The notes: generated by a model not told the origin, from the sequence alone. A DNA stretch of 48,792 nucleotides from an uncultured Bacteroides sp. (GCA_947074195.1 CAMTOS010000011.1:1-48792), one strand, 5' to 3'; shown: positions 8,597-18,124, counted from the first letter of the stretch. Numbers and translations: made by a program.

Positions 8597-11500
8597 CTAT
8601 CGTTTAAAAAGACTGTCGCGATATTCGGTAGGGGTCATTCCCATCTTCATCTTGAAGCACTTACTGAAGTAGCGCGGATCGTTAATACCCACCATATAAG
8701 AGATCTGTGTCATATTAAACTCTCCGGTTTCAATGAGCTGAACTGCGCGGTTAATACGCATCTCTTTAATGAACTCAATAGGGGCAAGTCCAGTTATCGT
8801 CTTCAGCTTCTTAAAGAATACCGAACGGCTTACAGCGACTTCACGCACCAGATCATCGACTACCAGGTCACCATTATCCATATTCTTTTCCATCAAGTCG
8901 ACCAGCTTATCCATAAAACGGCGGTCGGTTGGCGACATATCAGGTATCTGTTCTGCCTCTTCAGCCGGTTGGTGTTGCTGTTCATCTCCTTCGGCAACAT
9001 GTGCATGCATCAGGTTGTCACGGAAATGGTTTTGCAACTTGCGGCGTTGTTCCAGCAAGTTTTCCACACGTGCTTTCAGATAGGTCGCACTGAATGGTTT
9101 TGTTATATAATCATCGGCACCATACTCCAGGCCTTCGAGCTTGCTTTCAATCGAAGTCTTTGCAGTCAGCAATATCACCGGAATATGACTTGTAGTGATA
9201 TCGGCACGAAGATCTTTTACCATTTCGATACCATCCTTCTCAGGCATCATTACATCACTAATAATAATATCAGGAATGAATTTCAGTGCTTTGCTTAAAC
9301 CTTCGAGTCCGTTTTCGGCTTCAATCACACGGTAAGTCGGATTAAACAGCGTATGAAGGAATGCTCTCAGTTCCTGATTATCTTCCACCAAAAGCATCAG
9401 AGGTTTGGACTGTTCATCTTCAATCAATGGTTGTGAAGAGATATCCTCTACCGATTCTTCAGGTACGACACCATCAATCTTAATAACTTCGCCGGCAGCA
9501 TAATCTTCGATAATAAACTCTACCTCGGGTCCGTAATGAGATTTGCCTTTATGGAAATCCATTTCGAAACAACTACCCTCGCCCAGTTTACTATCTACTT
9601 TAATAGATGCTTTATGCATTTCGACCAACTCTTTCACCAATGAAAGACCGATACCGGTGCTTGCATGTTTAAAGAGATTGCGGTCGACCATATTCTCGAA
9701 ACGAACGAAGAGAGATTTCTTCTGATTCTCGGCAATACCAATACCCTGATCCTGCACACCAATCGAGATGTTCTTTTCATTCTCGTGTACATAGACACGA
9801 ATCATCTTACCATTGGGCGTGTATTTAAAGGCATTCGATAGAAGATTGAAAAGAATCTTTTCGAATTTATCAGTATCAATCCAGATATATAGCGGTTCTT
9901 TTTCTACTTCAAGGATAAAGTCAATTTTATGATCTTCGGCAAGAACATCGAAATTACTCATCACTTTGCGAACAAAGCCAACAATATCCACCTTCTCCAC
10001 CTGCATCTTCATCTTCTTGTTCTGAATCTTACGGAAGTCAAGAATCTGATTTACCAGACGAAGCATACGGTTCGTATTACGTTCTACCACAAGCAGCTGT
10101 TCGCGGGCATCATCGGGCAAGGTCGAGTGTTTCAGCACATGACCAACCGGGCCAGATATCAGCGTAAGCGGCGTACGCAATTCGTGAGAAATATTTGTAA
10201 AGAAGCGCAGTTTAATATCTGATACCTGCTGTTCTACCGATACCTCATGTTTCAGACGGTAGATGGTAAACAGAATATAAACGGCCGTGAAAATAATCAG
10301 TAATATAAATGCGACATACAAGAAGTATGCAAATGGTGTTTCCCAGAAAGAAGGCAATATTTCGATAGGAAGCGCACGTTCATTGTCTACCCATACTCCA
10401 TCACTGTTTGTTGATCTTACTTTAAATACATACTTACCTTTGGGCAGATTAGTGTACGTCGCACTGCGCTGCTTGTCGGCAAATGTCCAGTCGGTATCAA
10501 ACCCTTCGAGGATATAAGCATACTGTATGTTCTGCGGATTGGTATAGTCCAACGCAGCATACTGAAGAGAGATAATGATATCTTTGTGAGAAATCTCAAG
10601 TTTATCGGTTTCATCAATCACAACATCAAGCGCATCGTGTTCGCCGGGGATTACTTCTTTATTACCCAAACTCAGCTTAGAGAAAACGATGGGAGGCACA
10701 TAAGTACTCTTCTGGATCGAATCGGGATTAAAGTAGAAGATACCATCGCTTGTACCGAATAGTATATCTCCGTTCGAAGCAACCAGTGAAGCAGCCTCGC
10801 TGAAACGTACATAGAAAGTGATACTGCGTTCATCGTAATTCTCGAAAACCTCGGTTTCGGGCATAAAACGTGTAACACCATTCTCGGTGCTTATCCATAG
10901 ATTCTTATTCTTGTCTTCGCGCATAGAGAGCAGGATATCCGAAGGCAAACCATCCTGAACAGAGTATGATTTGAACTCGGCCTTACCATCAGCATCCATT
11001 TTAATCAGCTTCTGAAGTCCGCCACCGAAAGTACCCAGATAAAGTTCATTGTCTGATGTAGAAGTAATCCAGTGCACATCGTTATTGCTCAGGCTATTCG
11101 GGTCATCAGCATTGCGCTGATACAAGTTAAACTGAATAGACTCAGGAGTAGTAAAATTCTCGTCGAAAGCCACAGCTCCGGCAGTTGTTCCTACCCAGAT
11201 ATAGCCATTATTATCGCTGGTAATATAGCGGGCTTTATAGCAAAGATCAATAGGATAGCCCTTCATATTATTCCGGTGGTTCACAAAAATAGTGTTCCCA
11301 TTGCTATCTGTATCGATATAATTTATACCATTGGCAAAGGTCGCCACCCAGATACGTCCGTTGTGATCTTCGTAGATGGAGTAAACATTATCATTGCTGA
11401 GACTGTACATATCGTTTTCATTGTAACGAAAACGGGTTAGTTTATATGACAGGCCATTCTTACTAGTTGGTTCGGCCAGTATAAGACCATCTCCTTTGGT

Positions 11501-13060
11501 AGCCAGCCAGATTCTGTCTTTAGAATCCTGAAGAATGAAATACACAGTCCCCTTTATCGGCTCACCGCTTTTTGAGATCATACCTTCGTTATTCAGAATA
11601 CCCAGATAGTTGCGGTTCTTATCGTATACACGCAAACGTCCGTCTTTCAAACCTACCCAGATATTGTTGTTCTTATCTTCACAGATTGAGCGTACCTCAT
11701 TTGCCAGAGATTCATAGCTATGCATCTCCGGAGTCTGCAAGTTAAACTGAACAGAACGGAAGGTAACTTTCTCTAATCCTTTAGAGTGAGTACAGATCCA
11801 TAAGTCTCCCTGATTGTCGGAGAATGAAGAGTGTATTTTGTTTGAAAAACGCCAGTCTTCGCTCCCAAGTTCATTGTAGAAAGGCATTAGTTGATTCTTT
11901 TCTCTATCGAAGAAAGAGAATCCACCCCCGTAAGGATGTACCCAGAGAAAGCCATTGGCATCTTCGTGCACATGAAATGATGGACGAGAGCGATCGGCAG
12001 CAGTTGGTTCCACACGCACAGTTTCTCTTTTCAGCGTCTGTCTGTGCGGATTAAAGTGTGTTACGGTTCCCGGAATTTCCTGTTCAAACCATACTTCATC
12101 TGCACGGTCTACATAAGCCGACAAGATGGGTGCATCTGATAGCTCTTTATATACCATAGGCGAATAATGCATACGCTTCTTCTGCCCGGTGTCATAGGTA
12201 AAGAAGCCATCAGTATCGGTGGTCAGTACCAGTTGTCCGGGTTCAATAATATTAATCGATGTAAAACGTCCGTGAGTAGGGAATTCAAGGAGTTCAAACT
12301 GATCGGTTGATTTCAGATAACGCCACACACGACCGCGATCGGAACCAAACCAGATCTCTTCTGGAGTTTCTACGATAGAGTAAAACCCTTGTTTAGGATC
12401 AGAAAAGCGCTCTTTGGTCTCTACAAAGAAGTTGGTTGGCACAGAGTTGCCGTTGCGCAGCATCCCTAAACCATTATCGGTCAGCATCCATTCGTTTTGG
12501 TTAGCATCCTGATAAACCTTATACACTTTTGAGGCAGGGAAGCGTCCTGATTTTGCTGAATAAATAGCAGAACTCAGGTCTTTTCCGGCATTTGTGGCAG
12601 AGACACGTATGGCTCCGTCATGTTCGGTAAGTAGCCAGGTATTGCCATTGGGCAACACGGTGATTGTACCAATATTGTATTGACTGCCATCTTCATTAGC
12701 GGCAGGAACTTGTTCGAATGTTTCGGTGCGGGGATCAAAGCGATGCGCTCTGTTATCGTAGGTAAGCAACCACAAATAACCGTTTGTATCTTCGTACATA
12801 CGGTCAACGCGATTATTGGTCAGGTTAATATCATTACCCTGACTGGCTTTATAAGTCTTAAAGGAATAACCATTAAAACGATTGATTCCATCCCAGGTAG
12901 AAAACCAGAGATTTCCGTTGCGGTCTTGCAACATACTCATTACCGTATTCTGCGATAAGCCTTCTTTCGAAGAATAATGAGTAAAAAAGGAGTTCGGCTG
13001 TGCATATACCGCTCCAAAAAGACATAAAAAGTTGATTAGAAATAAGATATTCTTTTTCAT
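8597..13060 (-). CDS. hybrid two-component system sensor/regulator (HTCS)
   Basis: A one-protein signalling system typical of Bacteroides PULs, 1487 residues from the chosen start. That start, ATG at 13060, begins a signal peptide (MKKNILFLINF) and has AGGAA upstream; the ATG at 13075 would only add five residues. Order of domains: signal peptide, two seven-bladed Reg_prop propellers (about 25-780, many copies of D-x-x-G-x-[LI]-W), Y_Y_Y domain (about 840-905), transmembrane helix (about 909-931), HisKA with His959 (NISHELRTP), HATPase (NAFKYTPNG, GIGIA, TGIGLSL), receiver with Asp1269 (IISDVMMPEKDG) and a C-terminal AraC-type DNA-binding domain. It is codirectional with, and downstream of, the pectin-esterase genes; esterase induction by a pectin fragment is a reasonable inference, mannan the alternative. 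Confidence 0.93.
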   Translation of the reverse strand: MKKNILFLINFLCLFGAVYAQPNSFFTHYSSKEGLSQNTVMSMLQDRNGNLWFSTWDGINRFNGYSFKTYKASQGNDINLTNNRVDRMYEDTNGYLWLLTYDNRAHRFDPRTETFEQVPAANEDGSQYNIGTITVLPNGNTWLLTEHDGAIRVSATNAGKDLSSAIYSAKSGRFPASKVYKVYQDANQNEWMLTDNGLGMLRNGNSVPTNFFVETKERFSDPKQGFYSIVETPEEIWFGSDRGRVWRYLKSTDQFELLEFPTHGRFTSINIIEPGQLVLTTDTDGFFTYDTGQKKRMHYSPMVYKELSDAPILSAYVDRADEVWFEQEIPGTVTHFNPHRQTLKRETVRVEPTAADRSRPSFHVHEDANGFLWVHPYGGGFSFFDREKNQLMPFYNELGSEDWRFSNKIHSSFSDNQGDLWICTHSKGLEKVTFRSVQFNLQTPEMHSYESLANEVRSICEDKNNNIWVGLKDGRLRVYDKNRNYLGILNNEGMISKSGEPIKGTVYFILQDSKDRIWLATKGDGLILAEPTSKNGLSYKLTRFRYNENDMYSLSNDNVYSIYEDHNGRIWVATFANGINYIDTDSNGNTIFVNHRNNMKGYPIDLCYKARYITSDNNGYIWVGTTAGAVAFDENFTTPESIQFNLYQRNADDPNSLSNNDVHWITSTSDNELYLGTFGGGLQKLIKMDADGKAEFKSYSVQDGLPSDILLSMREDKNKNLWISTENGVTRFMPETEVFENYDERSITFYVRFSEAASLVASNGDILFGTSDGIFYFNPDSIQKSTYVPPIVFSKLSLGNKEVIPGEHDALDVVIDETDKLEISHKDIIISLQYAALDYTNPQNIQYAYILEGFDTDWTFADKQRSATYTNLPKGKYVFKVRSTNSDGVWVDNERALPIEILPSFWETPFAYFLYVAFILLIIFTAVYILFTIYRLKHEVSVEQQVSDIKLRFFTNISHELRTPLTLISGPVGHVLKHSTLPDDAREQLLVVERNTNRMLRLVNQILDFRKIQNKKMKMQVEKVDIVGFVRKVMSNFDVLAEDHKIDFILEVEKEPLYIWIDTDKFEKILFNLLSNAFKYTPNGKMIRVYVHENEKNISIGVQDQGIGIAENQKKSLFVRFENMVDRNLFKHASTGIGLSLVKELVEMHKASIKVDSKLGEGSCFEMDFHKGKSHYGPEVEFIIEDYAAGEVIKIDGVVPEESVEDISSQPLIEDEQSKPLMLLVEDNQELRAFLHTLFNPTYRVIEAENGLEGLSKALKFIPDIIISDVMMPEKDGIEMVKDLRADITTSHIPVILLTAKTSIESKLEGLEYGADDYITKPFSATYLKARVENLLEQRRKLQNHFRDNLMHAHVAEGDEQQHQPAEEAEQIPDMSPTDRRFMDKLVDLMEKNMDNGDLVVDDLVREVAVSRSVFFKKLKTITGLAPIEFIKEMRINRAVQLIETGEFNMTQISYMVGINDPRYFSKCFKMKMGMTPTEYRDSLFKR

Positions 13061-13220
13061 ACTGATTCCTTGCATGCCGTAAAGATATATAATTTACAAC
13101 TATGCACCCTTGTTTCACTCCTTATTTTACAAGTAGTTAATAGCATTTTATTAATCTTTTGTAAGTAGGAGATAAAGATTTCAAATTAATAACATAATTA
13201 TTATTAACTAAAAATATATA

Positions 13221-14372
13221 TCATTTTAACCAGTTATCAAAAAAAGTAATTATTTCTGACTGCATTTCACGGTTGCAAACGTGATTCGTATCCCATAATT
13301 TTGTGACTAATTTCTGATCTGCGGCATTGTCTTTCCAGACATTATGCAAAGAATTATAGGCTGACTCTACAGCCGGAACGGGAAACAGTTTATCTGTTTT
13401 CCCATTGAAGAAAAGCATTGGTTTTGGTGCTGCCAGTGATGCGATATGCGGATAATCCATATAGCGACGCAAACCCGGAAGCACACTGGCATAATTTGAA
13501 TCACCCTTTCCGCGACCAGCCTGAGATGAAAGCTGATGCTCGGTTGTTGTCATCCAGCAAATAGCTGCTCCGGCTTTGATTTTATCGGTCAGCGCCGCCA
13601 GCATCCACGAGCGGTAACCACCCATAGAAAAGCCCATACAGCCTATCTTATCGGGATTGACTTCGGGAAGTGTAGCAAGGAAATTGGTGGTATATAAATC
13701 TTCGTAAGTAATGAATGCACTCCAGCTACGCCCCAGCATTTCGAACACCGCGGCTATGGCTTGCTGACTCTCATAGCGTGCCCCTTCTTTACGTCCGCGC
13801 TCGCCCCAAAACAAGGCATCAACAGCCAGAACGACATACCCGTTTGCTGCCAGTTCATCGCCGGCAAACTGTCCTTCGTAGCACTTACCGGCCCAGTCAA
13901 GTGCATCGTTCATCACGATAGAATCAACCTCAAACGGTCTGACCATCTTTTCTTTGCCGATGGTAAAATGTGCCCCATGATCGTGCAATAGTACTACGCC
14001 CGGAAATGGGCCCTCTCCATCGGGCACAAGCAGATAGGCCGGAACACGCGAATAGTCTGTCAGATTAAATTCAATTTTACGCGCTTCGTAACCATTACGC
14101 TTTTCGGTAGCCAGCACTTTCATATCGTAATCATCGGCAGGAGTAGGTGCAAGCATCATGGCATTGAATACACAATCGCGACCACGTTTTTGCCATTTGG
14201 CAAAACTCATCTTATGGCGGTTTTCCCAGGCATAAGGATAAGTCAGCTCTTCTTTAAGCTGATCGAGAAAGGCAGGATAATCTTTTACGAATTCATAGCC
14301 TTTTACCTCCTGCCCCTTTACAGGAGCAGATGCAAGGATTAAAAAAAAGAGTGCAAAAGACAGAAGTCGCAT
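13221..14372 (-). CDS. secreted alpha/beta-hydrolase, probable carbohydrate esterase
   Basis: An exported alpha/beta-hydrolase of 383 residues, similar in style to the dienelactone-hydrolase-like 'Abhydrolase_7' and acetyl xylan esterase proteins of Bacteroides. The signal peptide is cut near residue 20 (SAPVKGQ). The nucleophile is Ser249 in GFSMGG; likely partners are Asp327 (NGKTDKLFP) and His364 (DTNHVCN). HDHGAH at about 130-135 would provide the oxyanion-hole region. It starts 18 nt after the stop of the CE12-CE8 gene on the same strand, so the two are cotranscribed. Together they suggest removal of acetyl or methyl esters from pectin. The exact ester substrate cannot be read; methylesterase, acetylesterase or glucuronoyl esterase are all possible. 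Confidence 0.75.
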   Translation of the reverse strand: MRLLSFALFFLILASAPVKGQEVKGYEFVKDYPAFLDQLKEELTYPYAWENRHKMSFAKWQKRGRDCVFNAMMLAPTPADDYDMKVLATEKRNGYEARKIEFNLTDYSRVPAYLLVPDGEGPFPGVVLLHDHGAHFTIGKEKMVRPFEVDSIVMNDALDWAGKCYEGQFAGDELAANGYVVLAVDALFWGERGRKEGARYESQQAIAAVFEMLGRSWSAFITYEDLYTTNFLATLPEVNPDKIGCMGFSMGGYRSWMLAALTDKIKAGAAICWMTTTEHQLSSQAGRGKGDSNYASVLPGLRRYMDYPHIASLAAPKPMLFFNGKTDKLFPVPAVESAYNSLHNVWKDNAADQKLVTKLWDTNHVCNREMQSEIITFFDNWLK

Positions 14373-14390
14373 AAGTATATTATATAAAGA

Positions 14391-16118
14391 TTATCGTGCT
14401 ACCTGAACCAGTTCGTTACCATTTGCCACAGGATTCCAGCCATCGGTTCCTTCAAGAACTTCATGCATCTGGTATCCGTTCAGATTCTTAAGATGACGTG
14501 AGAATCGGGCACGTGCTTTCGGATTAGCTCCGGGACCCTGACTTTCGAATTCCACATATGTCACAGTTTTTTCGGCGTCTTTCTTGTTCCAGTTGTTCCA
14601 TCCTTCCGGAAGAATATGTCCGCCCAGATTACAACGGATAAAAGCTGCCTGCGCATACGGTCTCCAGGGACGAGAAAGATATACTTTATCTACACCGTCA
14701 TTAGCTATCAGATTGCAGTTATAGAATACATAGCCGTGCTTTTTACCTGCATCGGTAGCAGGAGCAGTTACATAACCATTGCCCAGACTCTTGATGGTGC
14801 ACTCGTTGAACAGTGCCGTAGACCAGCCAAAGATAAAGTCTACAGTTCCCTCAATATAGCAGTTGTCGTAATACTGACGGCTGTCTTTGCCATAAGTATA
14901 AAGTGTATCCTGATTGCCCAGGAAGCGACAGTTTTTGAAATAGGCACGATCACCCGATACGAAGCAAGCTACAGCCTGCCCCACTTGTCCGGCAGTATTC
15001 TCGAACGTGATATTTTCTGCATAGAAGTCTGGTGCATATACATAGAAAGTCGATGATCCCGATGTACCAGTCTCCTCGCCGAAGCGGTTTAGTTTTTTAG
15101 CATAATCGTCATAAGTGATCACTGCACCATCTTCTCCAATTAAAGAGACATTGATCTTGCTTTCAGGAACGACTACTTTTTCTTTATAGTTGCCTTTGCG
15201 GACAAGAATCGTTGTTCTGATGTTTTTGCGATAATCAGGCACGGCATCAATGGCCTCCTGAATGGTAAAGAAATCGCCACTACCATCCTGAGCAACTACA
15301 TAGTCGTATTTACGCACAAACGGAGTAAGTTCAGGCAGAGTTTCTGCAATAGCATCTGCTGCAATGCCTGCCACTATGCGACCACCCTTCACATTAAGAT
15401 GCGTATTGTCTTCACGACCTTTAGGGAAGGCAGGAACAGCGTTCGGTTCCACCCACATAAAGAGCGATCTTGATGCTTCAGTACCCATTCCCTGAACGAG
15501 TTCATGTGTCAAAGCATTCATATCGATAAATGGAACATTCAGTTCTTTGGCTACATTGCGTGGTGAATTAAGATATTCGCCATGAGTATCGAACAGTGTA
15601 TCGCCTTCTACAGGTTTATCGGTTGAACCGGCATCATGACGTGCATCTGTACTGATCGATTCATCGAGCGGCTTCACGAAATTGCGGCGAACAATAGAGT
15701 TGAACAACACTGGCTGACCACCTTTAGCTCTGGTTTCATTTACGAAGCGACGCAGATTATCGTCAAAACTTCCTCCGGGCACAGTGTGGCGTGTAGAGTC
15801 GGCTTTCTCGTCGTTATGACCGAACTGAATGAAAACATAATCGCCTTTTTTGATTTTAGCCAATACTTTATCCCAGCGGCCTTCATCGATAAAGCTTTTC
15901 GAGCTACGACCGTTCACCGCATGATTATCGATTACGACATCGTTAGAAAAGAAGCCGGGCAGCATCATTCCCCAGCCACGCTCAGGGTTACCACCGGTAA
16001 TATTTTTGTTGGCCATCGTCGAATCGCCAATCATGAATATAGTCAGCTGTGGCTTATCAGCCTTAAATGCTGTGACAATAAAGAATAAGCAAAGCAGTAA
16101 AATCGATTTGTATTTCAT
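14391..16118 (-). CDS. two-domain pectin esterase: CE12-like SGNH acetylesterase plus CE8 pectin methylesterase
   Basis: A fused enzyme of 575 residues with a signal peptide (residues 1-20). Residues about 24-265 are an SGNH hydrolase of the rhamnogalacturonan acetylesterase type: GDST with Ser33, an Asn near 69, GHND (100-103) and the catalytic D-x-x-H pair Asp237/His240. Residues about 270-565 are a right-handed beta-helix pectin methylesterase with all hallmark residues: Gln381 (GQAVA), Gln403-Asp404 (GNQDTLYTYG), Asp427 nucleophile (GTVDFIFG), Arg483 and Trp485 (LSRPWRPY). It should strip both acetyl and methyl esters from pectin, preparing it for lyases or GH28 enzymes. It is the first gene of an esterase operon whose own promoter is seen at 16151. 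No pectin-cutting enzyme is in the window. Confidence 0.92.
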   Translation of the reverse strand: MKYKSILLLCLFFIVTAFKADKPQLTIFMIGDSTMANKNITGGNPERGWGMMLPGFFSNDVVIDNHAVNGRSSKSFIDEGRWDKVLAKIKKGDYVFIQFGHNDEKADSTRHTVPGGSFDDNLRRFVNETRAKGGQPVLFNSIVRRNFVKPLDESISTDARHDAGSTDKPVEGDTLFDTHGEYLNSPRNVAKELNVPFIDMNALTHELVQGMGTEASRSLFMWVEPNAVPAFPKGREDNTHLNVKGGRIVAGIAADAIAETLPELTPFVRKYDYVVAQDGSGDFFTIQEAIDAVPDYRKNIRTTILVRKGNYKEKVVVPESKINVSLIGEDGAVITYDDYAKKLNRFGEETGTSGSSTFYVYAPDFYAENITFENTAGQVGQAVACFVSGDRAYFKNCRFLGNQDTLYTYGKDSRQYYDNCYIEGTVDFIFGWSTALFNECTIKSLGNGYVTAPATDAGKKHGYVFYNCNLIANDGVDKVYLSRPWRPYAQAAFIRCNLGGHILPEGWNNWNKKDAEKTVTYVEFESQGPGANPKARARFSRHLKNLNGYQMHEVLEGTDGWNPVANGNELVQVAR

Positions 16119-16150
16119 ATCTATCAGTTTAATTCAAAAAATCAGTGATG

Positions 16151-16158
16151 CAAACTTA
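16151..16158 (-). promoter_or_regulatory. Bacteroidetes -7 promoter element for the esterase operon
   Basis: Read on the minus strand this is TAAGTTTG, a full match to TAnnTTTG, 32 nt upstream of the CE12-CE8 start. A T-rich stretch about 15-20 nt further upstream (minus strand, near 16173) may be the -33 element. Confidence 0.5.
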
Positions 16159-16316
16159 CAATGTTTCGTTGGTAAAAGCGTATAAATTCCGTTTCAATAG
16201 GTGGAAATATTGTGTATACTTTTTAAGTTAGATAACTTAATGTTGAACAACATACGCCATTTAACATTTATAAGCGCAAAGGAACATAAATCAGCGGTAT
16301 TTTAGCAAAAACACCC

Positions 16317-16347
16317 TTGATAAAATGATATCTATTTTTTATCTTTG
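16317..16347 (+). promoter_or_regulatory. Bacteroidetes promoter for the 86-residue protein gene
   Basis: TTG at 16317-16319 and TATCTTTG at 16340-16347 are separated by 20 nt, matching the Bacteroidetes -33/-7 arrangement. The expected transcript has a leader of about 125 nt before the ATG at 16481. This element and the divergent esterase promoter occupy the 362-nt gap 16119-16480. Confidence 0.6.
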
Positions 16348-16382
16348 TTAGTAGAAGATTATTCTTTCAGTGTTCTTTCGTT

Positions 16383-16426
16383 TTCAGTCCGTGAAGCAGT
16401 AAAAAATACTACTTCATACCGCTGAA
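16383..16426 (+). other. hairpin in the 5' leader of the small-protein gene
   Basis: TGAAGCAGT (16392-16400) pairs with ACTACTTCA (16408-16416) with one mismatch and a 7-nt A-rich loop. It is enclosed by TTCAG/CTGAA (16383-16387 with 16422-16426). It sits in the long leader, about 55 nt before the start codon, and has no T-run, so it is not a terminator. Confidence 0.4.
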
Positions 16427-16480
16427 CCAACTTTGTAAAATAGATGTTATTCCTTAGTAATACTTTAAATTATAATAATT

Positions 16481-16741
16481 ATGGAGAAGTATCTTATTCA
16501 CAGCAACGAACTGCATCTGATTCCTAAAGAAGAAATTCATAAAGCAGTAGCAAAAATGGTAGACAGTCTTGGTATGGCTGCAGGGTCAACAGACAACTTT
16601 GATCTTTACAAGGTTGTTGAGAGTTATTTTACTGACCTGCATTTACGAGAGAAAATAAACCGTGAATTGCATATTACAGATGATGATTACGAATTAGATG
16701 TCGAGTTGGGTGAAAAACCACATTACAGACTTCAAAATTAA
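16481..16741 (+). CDS. small conserved-looking protein of unknown function
   Basis: An 86-residue, acidic, soluble protein with no signal peptide or membrane segment. I do not recognise its family. The first half looks helical (LIPKEEIHKAVAKMVDSLGMAA) and the C-terminal half is rich in Asp/Glu (ITDDDYELDVELGE). That it is a real gene is supported by a good promoter at 16317-16347, a long leader with a hairpin, the start ATG right after an AT-rich stretch, and a strong terminator 20 nt after the stop codon. It is monocistronic. No cysteine, no metal motif and no DNA-binding motif is evident. Confidence 0.75.
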   Translation: MEKYLIHSNELHLIPKEEIHKAVAKMVDSLGMAAGSTDNFDLYKVVESYFTDLHLREKINRELHITDDDYELDVELGEKPHYRLQN

Positions 16742-16761
16742 ATCATTAAAAAACAGGAAAA

Positions 16762-16799
16762 GCCCTGAACAATCACCACGCTTGTTCAGGGCCTTTTTT
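16762..16799 (+). terminator. intrinsic terminator of the small-protein gene
   Basis: GCCCTGAACAA (16762-16772) pairs perfectly with TTGTTCAGGGC (16782-16792), with a 9-nt loop and a following T6 run. Confidence 0.9.
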
Positions 16800-16889
16800 A
16801 TGCTTTCACTCAACGACATCACTCCCTTATAAGACTGTATATCTGTATCTTATACAACATTAAACAACTTCTCCTTTCAGAGTTTTCTG

Positions 16890-16977
16890 ACAAGTGCTTG
16901 CCAACTCATCAGCAAGCTATACCCAGCTCACTGGGAAGCGCTTCTCAGCATGCTGCCGATAGCTTGTCAGGATTTGA
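16890..16977. repeat. 22-nt tandem array, CAGC/AAGCTT family (4 units)
   Basis: Four units of 22 nt start at 16890, 16912, 16934 and 16956. Each joins two 11-nt halves: for example GCAAGCTATAC then CCAGCTCACTG, and GGAAGCGCTTC then TCAGCATGCTG. Halves centre on short palindromes (AAGCGCTT, CAGCnnGCTG). The array lies between the terminators of two convergent genes. The remaining part of this 335-nt gap holds nothing else I can support. Confidence 0.8.
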
Positions 16978-17014
16978 CATAGCAGATACCCTTTTTTGCC
17001 TTGGGTATTAACGC

Positions 17015-17053
17015 AAACTCTCCCGATAACAACCAGGGTTATCGGGAGAGTTT
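17015..17053. terminator. terminator after the MscS gene
   Basis: AAACTCTCCCGATAAC (17015-17030) pairs perfectly with its complement at 17038-17053, 16 bp with a 7-nt loop. It lies 24 nt beyond the mscS stop. Confidence 0.8.
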
Positions 17054-17076
17054 GTCTATCTTCAGTGATGAATTTC

Positions 17077-18069
17077 TTAATTCTTAGCCTGATGTACAGT
17101 AAGCTGTGGGAAAGGGAAACCGATACCACGTTCGTTGAATGTTTTATAGATCTTTTCATTCATATCGAAGTATACAGGCCAGTAGTCATCAGCCTTCACC
17201 CATCCGCGCATCATTATATTAACACTGCTTGAATCGAGCTTTTGCAGGGCAATAGTCAATGCAGGATTATCAAGGATACGAGGTTCGGCATGAGCCAGTT
17301 CTTTCATTACTTCGTGCACGGTGTCGTAATCCTGTCCGTATTCCACACCTACAATCCACTCCACGCGGCGAAGATTCTGGTTAGTATAGTTGGTAATTAC
17401 ACCGCTACTCAGCGCACCATTAGGTACATACACCATCTTATTATCGGCAGTACTCAGAATGGTATGGAATATCTGGATCTCTTTTACAGTACCCATCTGT
17501 CCCTGACATTCAATCCACTCGCCTATCTTATAAGGTTTCAACAGAAGAATAACCAGACCACCGGCAAAGTTTTGCAGATTGCCCGAAAGCGCCATACCAA
17601 TGGCAACACCACCAGAGGCAAGAAGAGCAGCAAAAGAAGTGGTTTCTACACCTAAAGCTGAAATGACAGAGATAATCAGCAGAACAGTCAGAGAAATGCT
17701 GACCATACTTCTGGTAAATGTCTTTACGCTGATATCAACATCTTTCTTATCCAGAAAACGAAGAACAAGTTTGTTAATGATGCGTATAAGGAAACGACCA
17801 ATGATGAAAACCAGAATAGCTTTCAGAATATGGCCACCCATACTCATTGAACCATCAATCAGTTTCTGAAAGATATCTCCCAGTTTATCGAGCTCGAGTG
17901 CTTCTTCGAACTGATGAATACCATGACCAATAACGGTCGAATCATTGGCAAGATACTGTGCATCATGTGCCAGCTTTGCGGAATCTTTAATAAGTCTTGA
18001 CGAGTCAACTGCAAGTTCAGCAGTCTCTACTGCTGTTTGAATACCTTGTGAGGCTTGAAATAAAGACAT
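17077..18069 (-). CDS. MscS-family small-conductance mechanosensitive channel
   Basis: An inner-membrane tension-gated channel that releases solutes in osmotic downshift. The start is set at 18069 (MSLFQASQGIQ), giving 331 residues; the longer frame from 18171 would begin upstream of the promoter element at 18117. An amphipathic N-terminal region (about 1-65, AVDSSRLIKDSAKLAHDAQYLANDS) precedes three membrane segments. The pore-lining TM3 signature GVAIGMALSGNLQNFAGGLVILLLKPYKIGEW is clear, followed by the beta domain (QGQMGTVKEIQIFHT, VPNGALSSGVITNYT) and an alpha/beta C-terminal domain. The length is near that of E. coli MscS (286) with an extra N-terminal stretch. It is transcribed alone, divergent from the thiamine operon. 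The extra N-terminus has no recognisable domain. Confidence 0.92.
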   Translation of the reverse strand: MSLFQASQGIQTAVETAELAVDSSRLIKDSAKLAHDAQYLANDSTVIGHGIHQFEEALELDKLGDIFQKLIDGSMSMGGHILKAILVFIIGRFLIRIINKLVLRFLDKKDVDISVKTFTRSMVSISLTVLLIISVISALGVETTSFAALLASGGVAIGMALSGNLQNFAGGLVILLLKPYKIGEWIECQGQMGTVKEIQIFHTILSTADNKMVYVPNGALSSGVITNYTNQNLRRVEWIVGVEYGQDYDTVHEVMKELAHAEPRILDNPALTIALQKLDSSSVNIMMRGWVKADDYWPVYFDMNEKIYKTFNERGIGFPFPQLTVHQAKN

Positions 18070-18116
18070 GTAGATTAGATATTTAATTAATTGATATTTA
18101 TTATTATTTGAATCTG

Positions 18117-18124
18117 CAAAAGTA
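18117..18124 (-). promoter_or_regulatory. -7 promoter element of the MscS gene
   Basis: The minus strand reads TACTTTTG, a match to TAnnTTTG, 47 nt upstream of the chosen mscS start. A TTTTT stretch about 19 nt upstream of it can act as -33. This rules against the longer upstream start. Confidence 0.5.
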
